A DNA stretch of 64,000 bases from Phenylobacterium sp. (lineage in GTDB: Bacteria; Pseudomonadota; Alphaproteobacteria; Caulobacterales; Caulobacteraceae): NCBI RefSeq assembly GCF_004297125.1, contig NZ_SCVD01000024.1:62001-126000 (forward strand), in the 5' to 3' direction. The position numbers were made by a program, and so were the translations under genes. This document shows, piece by piece, positions 58,492 through 64,000 of the stretch. The notes beneath the pieces are model-generated. The model was not told the DNA's origin. It did no database searches and worked only from the letters and a program-made list of their open reading frames with translations. Numbering within the stretch: the stretch's first letter is position 1; each line of letters starts with the position of its first letter.

Positions 58492-59397
58492 ATGCTCGAC
58501 AACAAACTGAAGATCACTTTTTCCGCTCTCCTCGGCGCCGTCGCGCTGATGACGAGCGCACCGGCGTTCGCCCAGGACGCCGCCGCCCCGGCCGCCCCCG
58601 CTGCTGAAGCCGCCGCTCCGGCTGCCGACGCCGCCGCGGCTCCCGCCGCCGATCCGGCCGCTACTCCCGCCGCCCCTGAATCGGCTGATCCGCCGACCAT
58701 GAAGAACGCGGGCAAGCTGAACGTCGGCACCATGTTCATGGACGCCGACCCCGTCGTTAAGGTGATCATGATCGGCTTGGCTCTCGCCTCGGTGCTGAGC
58801 TGGACGATCCTCGTCACCAAGATCCTCGAGTTCAATTCGCTCAATAAGGTGTCGGACGGCTTCGTGGAATCCTTCCGCGGCGCCAAGTCGATCAACGACA
58901 TGAGCCGGATCGCCCTCAGCGAGGAATTCGACGGCAACCCGCTGGCCGACATGGCCGCCGCGGCCGCGCAGGAGATCGAGCTCAGCCGTCAGGCTGGCCT
59001 GCAGATCGCCGGCGAGCACCGCGACACCACCATCGATCGCGCCGCGCACGCGGTGAGCGCCGTCCAGGCCTCGCTGGCTCGCCGCCTCTCGGGTGGCATG
59101 CAGTACCTGGCCTCGGTCGGTTCCAACGGTCCGTTCATCGGTCTGTTCGGCACCGTCTACGGGATCATGAACTCGTTCATCGGTATCGCGAACACCAACA
59201 CCACCAACCTGGCCGTCGTGGCGCCCGGCATCGCCGAAGCGCTTCTGGCCACCGGTCTGGGCCTCTTCGCGGCCATCCCCTCGGTTATCTTCTACAACTA
59301 CTTCCAGACCCGCATCTCGGCTTTCGGGGCGCGTTCGGAAGGGTTCGTGGCCGAGCTGATGAACGCGATCTCCCGGCAGCTCGACAAGGGGGCCTAA
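58492..59397 (+). CDS. exbB: ExbB proton-channel subunit of TonB system
   Basis: 301 residues from ATG 58492. A signal peptide and an alanine/proline-rich periplasmic segment (APAFAQDAAAPAAPAAEAAA) precede the three membrane spans. SNGPFIGLFGTVYGIMNSFI and VVAPGIAEALLATGLGLFAA are the ExbB/TolQ channel motifs. With ExbD and TonB downstream it energises outer-membrane receptors such as the one at 760-3219. Confidence 0.95.
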   Translation: MLDNKLKITFSALLGAVALMTSAPAFAQDAAAPAAPAAEAAAPAADAAAAPAADPAATPAAPESADPPTMKNAGKLNVGTMFMDADPVVKVIMIGLALASVLSWTILVTKILEFNSLNKVSDGFVESFRGAKSINDMSRIALSEEFDGNPLADMAAAAAQEIELSRQAGLQIAGEHRDTTIDRAAHAVSAVQASLARRLSGGMQYLASVGSNGPFIGLFGTVYGIMNSFIGIANTNTTNLAVVAPGIAEALLATGLGLFAAIPSVIFYNYFQTRISAFGARSEGFVAELMNAISRQLDKGA

Positions 59398-59402
59398 GCT
59401 AG

Positions 59403-59837
59403 ATGGCCGCCAAGCTCTCCAGTTCCGGAGGCGGCCGCTACCAGGAGACCCAGAACGCCGAGATCAATGTCACCCCCTTCGTGGATGTGATGCTCGTCCT
59501 TCTGATCATCTTCATGGTGGCAGCGCCGATGGCGGCCGTGACGGTCAAGGTGGTTCTGCCGCCTGCCGTCGCCCCGCCCGGCACCAACCCGCCGAAGCCG
59601 ATCTACATCTCGATCCAACCGAACGGCGGCCTGTTCATCCAGGACTTCCGGACGGACCTTCCGACCCTCGGCGAAGACCTGCGCACGCAACTGGGCGCGG
59701 TTCGGAACCCGACGAAGGAGCGCATCTTTATCCGTGCGGACAAGGACGTGCTCTACGGCGATTTCATGGGCGTGATGAACATGCTGCAGGACAACGGGTT
59801 CTACAGCGTGGCTCTCGTCGGTGAAGATAACAACTAA
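59403..59837 (+). CDS. exbD: ExbD proton-channel subunit
   Basis: 144 residues, 5 bp after exbB. NAEINVTPFVDVMLVLLIIF contains the single membrane span with the proton-carrying aspartate. The rest is the periplasmic domain. Confidence 0.95.
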   Translation: MAAKLSSSGGGRYQETQNAEINVTPFVDVMLVLLIIFMVAAPMAAVTVKVVLPPAVAPPGTNPPKPIYISIQPNGGLFIQDFRTDLPTLGEDLRTQLGAVRNPTKERIFIRADKDVLYGDFMGVMNMLQDNGFYSVALVGEDNN

Positions 59838-59848
59838 GGTGGTGACAC

Positions 59849-60553
59849 ATGTCTGACGCTCACCACGAAGTTCTGGCGCGGCACAATCCGTTCGATGATC
59901 CCAAGCCGAAAAGCCGGCCGGGGACGATCATCGCACTGATTATCGCTGTGGTCGTACACGGGGCCCTTGGCGTCTATCTTTGGAAGACGCGTTTCGAACC
60001 CAAGTACAAGGAGTACTCGGACGAAGTGACGGACGTGGCTATCATCAAGCCCGTTCCGCCGCCACCTCCGCCGCCTCCGCCGCCGCCGCCGCCGAACACT
60101 CCGCCGCCGCCGCCGCCCAAGCTGCAGCCCCGGCCGCCCGTCGCGGTGCCCGATGTCCCCTCGATCCCGCCTCTGCCGGTTCCGCCGGTCGAGCGTCGGA
60201 TCGAAGAGCCTCGGCCGCCCGCTGCGCCGCCGCCGGAGCCGCCGCGCCCATCGGTCATCACCAACCCGGACTGGCTCCGCCGTCCGTCCGGTGACGACAT
60301 CAACCGCTACTATCCCGACCGCGCGTCGCGGATGGAGGTTGAGGGCCGGGCGACGATCAGCTGCCAGGTGAACGCCCGAGGCACCCTTGATGGCTGTTCC
60401 GTCGTTTCGGAAGAGCCGGGTGACATGGGGTTCGGCGACGCCGCTATGAAGATGTCGAAGCTCTTCAAGATGAGGCCGCAAACCAGAGATGGTCAGCCGG
60501 TCGACGGGGGTACGGTACGGATTCCGATCCGCTTCTCCCTGCCGAAGGGCTAA
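59849..60553 (+). CDS. tonB: TonB energy-transducing protein
   Basis: 234 residues. One N-terminal span (GTIIALIIAVVVHGALGVYL with the conserved S/H-type helix face), a polyproline periplasmic rod (long PPPP tracts, 65-120), then the C-terminal receptor-binding domain (ATISCQVNARGTLDGCSVVS ... VRIPIRFSLPKG). Last gene of exbB-exbD-tonB. Confidence 0.95.
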   Translation: MSDAHHEVLARHNPFDDPKPKSRPGTIIALIIAVVVHGALGVYLWKTRFEPKYKEYSDEVTDVAIIKPVPPPPPPPPPPPPPNTPPPPPPKLQPRPPVAVPDVPSIPPLPVPPVERRIEEPRPPAAPPPEPPRPSVITNPDWLRRPSGDDINRYYPDRASRMEVEGRATISCQVNARGTLDGCSVVSEEPGDMGFGDAAMKMSKLFKMRPQTRDGQPVDGGTVRIPIRFSLPKG

Positions 60554-60593
60554 GGCACGAGAAGGCCGGCCTCCGGGCCCGCCTGACAAGACC

Positions 60594-60628
60594 AAGCCCC
60601 GGTCGCGCAAGCGACCGGGGCTTTTTCT
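60594..60628 (+). terminator. Rho-independent terminator of exbB-exbD-tonB
   Basis: AAGCCCCGGTCGC pairs with GCGACCGGGGCTT across a GCAA tetraloop, followed by a T-run. Confidence 0.95.
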
Positions 60629-60847
60629 TTGCCTGCCATCGCGCCGCGGCGCTCGAGACGGCGAACAGCAGGTTGAGCCCCACGCGTTCAGCACGCCCAT
60701 CCAGGACTCCAGAACCGGCAGGACGTGGCTGCTCGTCACGTGGCCGTTCCACAACACATAGAACAGGCCGAGATGGTTGAGCAGCAGGAGCGGGAAGGCG
60801 CCGATGCGCAGGGCGTCGAGGCCGGATCTGCGAGTTGCGGTGGACAC
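60629..60847 (-). pseudogene. Truncated, frameshifted acyltransferase-3 family gene
   Basis: From a GTG at 60847 the frame reads RRSGLDALRIGAFPLLLLNH, LGLFYVLWNGHVTSSHVLPV and SWMGVLNAW, the standard first helix of membrane acyltransferases (OpgC/OafA-like). It then shifts to another frame for LNLLFAVSSAAARW and ends at the tonB terminator. About 60 of the usual 370 or so residues remain. The neighbouring LytTR gene is often found beside such acyltransferases, so a deletion seems to have removed the partner. Confidence 0.7.
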
Positions 60848-60932
60848 GACGCATCTTCGGTTGTCGAGGCCGCATCGATGCTGCGACGACGCAGAATCCC
60901 ACCACAATGAAGCGGCGCGCGGCGGAGCGGTT

Positions 60933-61766
60933 GTGACGGATCGGCAGGCCTCAGGAGCGGGCGGTGGAGCCGCGATGGCGAGCGGCAAGGGCGACGGGCC
61001 GTTCCTGATCGTTGTGGCCGTCGCGCTGTTCCTGTTCGCCATCGTGAACACTTTCAGCGTCCTCGACGAGGTAAGGGGCGCGGGCCGGCGCCTCGCATTC
61101 TGGGAACCGTTCGTCTGGGAGACCAGCAGCATCGTGGTCATTCTCGGAATGACGCCGATCTTCCTGGCCCTGGTCCGCCGCGTCTGGCCGCTGGACCCGC
61201 CGTGGCCGCGCGCGGCGGCTGTACATTTGGCCGGGCTGCTGGTCTTTGCGCTCATCCACATCACCGCCATGGGCGTCCTGCGCTGGGCGGTCTATGCAGT
61301 GGTGGGCGACTACTACGCCCCCTTCGCGCCACTCGGGGATTTCCTCTACGAATTCCGTAAGGATGCGCTCGGCTACGCCGGCTTCGTCTTGCTCTACGTC
61401 CTCTGGCGGCGGCAGCGGGTACGCCCGCCGCTCGCGGTCGCGGCCGAGCCGGACGCCATCGAGGTCCGCGACGGCGCGCGACGCCACTTCGTGCCCCTGG
61501 CCGAGGTCGCCTGGATCGAGGCGGCGGGGAACTATGTGGAGCTTCATCGGGGCCAGACGCCCATTCTCCACCGCGCGCCGCTGTCGGAGATGGAACGCCA
61601 GCTCCGGGGCGCCGGCTTTGTCCGCATCCACCGCTCGCGCCTGGTTCGCCGCGACCTCATCGTCGAGGTGGAGTCCAAGCCGTCGGGAGACTACCTCGTG
61701 CGCCTCGTCGACGGCCGCGAACTGGCCGGCTCGCGCCGCTACCGGCGCCCGTTGCTGGAGCCGTGA
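60933..61766 (+). CDS. Membrane-bound LytTR transcriptional regulator
   Basis: 277 residues from GTG 60933 (GGAG upstream); an ATG at 60975 is an alternative. Four membrane spans (FLIVVAVALFLFAIVNTF, TSSIVVILGMTPIFLALVRR, AVHLAGLLVFALIHITAMGV, LGYAGFVLLYVLW) precede a LytTR DNA-binding domain (PLAEVAWIEAAGNYVELHRG ... RIHRSRLVRRDLI). It lacks a receiver domain, so sensing is probably through the membrane part. Confidence 0.92.
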   Translation: MTDRQASGAGGGAAMASGKGDGPFLIVVAVALFLFAIVNTFSVLDEVRGAGRRLAFWEPFVWETSSIVVILGMTPIFLALVRRVWPLDPPWPRAAAVHLAGLLVFALIHITAMGVLRWAVYAVVGDYYAPFAPLGDFLYEFRKDALGYAGFVLLYVLWRRQRVRPPLAVAAEPDAIEVRDGARRHFVPLAEVAWIEAAGNYVELHRGQTPILHRAPLSEMERQLRGAGFVRIHRSRLVRRDLIVEVESKPSGDYLVRLVDGRELAGSRRYRRPLLEP

Positions 61767-61819
61767 TCGGGCGGCTTGATCGGACCGCCGCTCCCGACTA
61801 AAAGGCGCGCTCGCGATGC

Positions 61820-61896
61820 GCCGCCCTAGCTCAGTTGGTTAGAGCGCTAGATTGTGGATCTAGAGGTCCCCGGTTCGAGACCGGGGGGCGGTACCA
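61820..61896 (+). tRNA. tRNA-His (GTG)
   Basis: D-arm AGCTCAGTTGGTTAGAGC, anticodon loop TTGTGGA (GTG), T-arm CCGGTTCGAGACCGG, encoded CCA. Position 73 is A and position 1 pairs directly, the alphaproteobacterial form without the usual G-1. A decayed integrase follows. Confidence 0.93.
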
Positions 61897-63078
61897 TCGC
61901 AAAGAATTGAAAGGGCTGGGATTTATCTCGGCCCTTTTTCATTCCGAACGCTGTTTTTCCACCTTCTTTCCAGTTCGTTTTCCACTCGCCGTTTTCGGCC
62001 TGTTCCCGAAGCTTCGCGACGCGGGCCGAGGCGGTGTCCGAGAGTCGCACCCGATCGGCCTGGCGACGGTACTGCATGAAGCTGGAAGGACCCGCGTGAC
62101 CCATCATGGCGGCGCCCGTGGCGTCGCTGCATCCGGCCAGGACCAGCTCCACGCCGCGCGTGTGACGCAGGCCGTGGAGGTCATAGGGGGGCTGTCCACT
62201 CGGCCCGGCTCGTGGAGCTTCGCGACCAGCTTGCGCAGCTCGAGAGCCAAGCCATCCTCCGTGTAGGGGCGGCCCGCCACGTTGTAGACCCGGGCGGTGG
62301 TGGCGCCCGGCGCCGCATCGGCCTTGACCTTGCGGCCCTGCCGCGGCTCGGCTGGAGGGGCGGCCGGCGTCCGAGCTCGGGGTCCTCGATCACATCCACC
62401 CGGACCCGACGCTTTCCGGAGACGTACTGGAAGCGGCCATCCTGGCGCGCGGAGCGGGGCATGGTGACCAGGTCTCCGCGCCGGGCTCCGATGTAGCGCG
62501 CGACCGCCATGGCCCGGGCCAAGCCGAGTTTCCGGGCCTCCAGGACCGCTTCCATCACGGTCTGGAAAGTGGCGTCCGACCAGATCAGGTGCGGCTCCTT
62601 GAGCTCGCGGGGCCGGCGGACCTGGCCCACCAGCGGGAAGGGGGCCTGCTTCAGCTTTCCGGCCACCGGGCGGGCTTGAGAACGTTCCTGAGCACCTGCA
62701 GGCGCAGGTTGGCCGCCGATGCCCGTGGCTGGCCCAGGCGCCCTTAAGTCGATTCACGAAGGCCGGGGTGAAGGCCGAGGCGGCGAGGGTCCCGAGGTCA
62801 TCCTCGAACTCCTTCAGCATCGCCCGGTAGAGGTACTTGGTGGAGGCCGCCGGCGCCTTGCGGTCCGGGTTCTCCAGCTCGTAGGCGCGGAGCGCCGCCG
62901 CCATGGCGCCCTTGGCCAGGGACGTCGTCGGCGACAGGTCCTCGATCAGCTGCAGCACGTGCCGCTCGAGGGCGGAGTCGCTCAGGCCATCGGGGAGCCG
63001 GACGGAAGGCAGGCCCTTCTTGCGCAAGTAGAGAAAGACCCGGCCGTCGGGCTGGCTGATCTGGTGGAGGTGCTTCAC
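61847..63078 (-). pseudogene. Frameshifted tyrosine recombinase (integrase)
   Basis: At least three frames are needed. N-terminal arm and SAM-like parts: ISQPDGRVFLYLRKKGLPSV, TKYLYRAMLKEFEDDLGTLA (62.75-63.08 kb). Then in a second frame ELKEPHLIWSDATFQTVMEA and AVARYIGARRGDLVTM, with the first catalytic arginine. In a third, the C-terminus with HTRGVELVLAGC, MMGHAGPSSFMQYRRQADR and the nucleophile tyrosine. The reading frame ends antisense inside tRNA-His, typical of a tRNA-targeting integrase. It is dead as it stands. Confidence 0.82.
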
Positions 63079-63133
63079 GTCAGCTCCGTTTCGTCATGTG
63101 GCGCCGGGCCGCCCGGGCGCGCTGCTTGCCTGA

Positions 63134-63343
63134 GCATGGGACCGGCTTTCCGACCTCAGGAGCTATGTGCGCGACGTGATGGGGCGGGTGTCGGCCGACC
63201 TTGGCGAGCCGGAGCTGGACTGGCTGGCGGCTTGCCACTTCGACACCGACCAGCCGCAGGCGCATGTCCTGGTCCGGGGCCGACGGGGCGACGGGCGCGA
63301 CCTCGTGATCCCCCGCCAATACGTCGGCTGGGCGATCACCTGA
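63134..63343 (+). pseudogene. Relaxase fragment (VirD2/DUF3363-like)
   Basis: 69 codons without a start: LSDLRSYVRDVMGRVSADLG, DWLAACHFDTDQPQAHVLVR and GDGRDLVIPRQYVGW. The HFDT-x5-HV arrangement and the following R-G segment match the metal-binding region of conjugative relaxases of integrative elements. It points to a lost conjugative element at tRNA-His. Confidence 0.65.
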
Positions 63344-63466
63344 TGGGGCAGGCGCCAGAATTCCTGCGCCTATGCGGGCCGCACCATGAAATTGTTCGCA
63401 TCTGCCCCCACCCGAGCTTCTCTTCGACCGCGGTTATGCCTTAGCGTCACGCCGGGGGATTTGCGG

Positions 63467-64000
63467 GTGCCAGAGATCGAGCAGGACGGATGGGGCGAGA
63501 TCGCAGACGCGACGACGCCTGTCGACGTGCGCGCACGGGCCGCCTGGCTGGGCCACCACGTCATTCCGCACGAGCCAGCGCTCAGGAACTGGCTCCGCCG
63601 CCGCGAGGTGGACGGCCTCGACATCGACGATATCGTGCAAGAGGTCTACACACGGCTCATCGCACTTCACTCGGTCGACCACGTCCAAAGCCCGAAGACC
63701 TACGCGTTCCAGGTGGCGTCCTCGGTGATGATCAACCACATCCGCCGACTGAAAGTGGTCTCCATCGAGTCCGTGGCGAGCTTCGAGCACCTGGATGTGG
63801 CCGATGACGACCCATCGCCGGAACGCATCGCCGCCGACCGGGATGAACTTCGGCGCCTGCAGAAGACGCTGGCCTCGCTGCCGGCCCGCGTCGCGGAGGT
63901 CTTCAAGCTGCGGCGCATCGAGGGGCTTTCGCAGCGCGAGGTGGCCAGTCGGCTTGGCGTCGCCGAGAGCACCGTCGAGAAACATATGGCCCGCGGGGCC
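63467..64000 (+). CDS. ECF sigma factor, FecI-like (C-terminus beyond window edge)
   Basis: 178 residues visible, GTG 63467 with GGGGGA upstream (TTG 63461 possible). Region 2: DIDDIVQEVYTRLIALHSVD and SPKTYAFQVASSVMINHIRR. Region 4: LPARVAEVFKLRRIEGLSQR with EVASRLGVAESTVEKHMARG as the promoter-reading helix-turn-helix. The remainder lies outside the window; a FecR gene would be expected next. Confidence 0.9.
   Translation, partial: MPEIEQDGWGEIADATTPVDVRARAAWLGHHVIPHEPALRNWLRRREVDGLDIDDIVQEVYTRLIALHSVDHVQSPKTYAFQVASSVMINHIRRLKVVSIESVASFEHLDVADDDPSPERIAADRDELRRLQKTLASLPARVAEVFKLRRIEGLSQREVASRLGVAESTVEKHMARGA

Noticed and set aside
60055..60125. CCGCCG triplet repeat
   Set aside because: Encodes the polyproline rod of TonB, a normal feature of the family.

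Overview
The window is high-GC (roughly two-thirds G+C) chromosomal DNA of an alphaproteobacterium, most probably a member of the Caulobacteraceae (Caulobacter or Phenylobacterium type). The evidence is the gene order murA - DUF2948 - hisD - mscS-like ... UPF0262 - low-Mr phosphatase - infA - maf - RNase G-like - yacG - tRNA-Phe, a DUF3126 gene, a tRNA-His with A73, and the alphaproteobacterial form of the LexA operator (GTTC-N7-GTTC). Many genes start with GTG or TTG.

Left flank (1-15 kb), mostly housekeeping: the end of a family 2 glycosyltransferase; a FecI/FecR/STN-TonB receptor signalling set; GTP-type PEP carboxykinase behind a leader with two hairpins; a CapD/FlaA1-type nucleotide-sugar dehydratase; a TorF-type porin; an SDR; QueF; a nitroreductase; a Nudix hydrolase; CysE; DUF3126.

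Control and accessory genes (14.4-20.7 kb): an SRAP/YedK gene behind a LexA-like S24 repressor, three tightly overlapped small genes divergent from the repressor, a PEP-CTERM protein, a secreted-protein gene broken by a 53-bp tandem duplication, a lipoprotein, a RES-Xre toxin-antitoxin pair and two small proteins.

Phage region (20.8-49.1 kb): small and large terminase, then, after about 4.8 kb of ordinary bacterial genes (YeaQ/GlsB, an ExbB-like gene with a BlaI-type repressor and two TACA-NN-TGTA operators, an iron-permease family protein, a hybrid histidine kinase, OsmC), a P22-like podovirus morphogenesis set: portal, scaffold, coat, adaptor, gp10-like protein, internal protein, XhlA-like holin, M15 endolysin and beta-helix tailspike. 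I see no integrase and no replication gene in it. Inserted at the joints between structural genes are small gene pairs that look like effector plus membrane immunity protein: an alpha/beta hydrolase with a 3-TM protein; a protein with an N-x-N-S motif, convergent with a 4-TM protein; a DUF6973-like protein with two membrane-anchored paralogues; two tandem copies of a short 'FRTDLNGRPL' protein with a 4-TM protein; and a 156-aa protein with a 4-TM protein. Seven perfect and two one-mismatch LexA boxes lie in this region, mostly directly in front of these cassette genes. Four boxes are followed by copies of the same promoter-like element. This SOS-linked array of cassettes inside a phage structural operon is the most interesting content of the window.

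Right flank (49.1-64 kb): tRNA-Thr, the conserved murA-to-yacG block, tRNA-Phe, an exbB-exbD-tonB operon, a LytTR regulator beside a truncated acyltransferase, and tRNA-His followed by the wreck of an integrative element (frameshifted tyrosine integrase and a relaxase fragment). An ECF sigma factor runs off the right edge.
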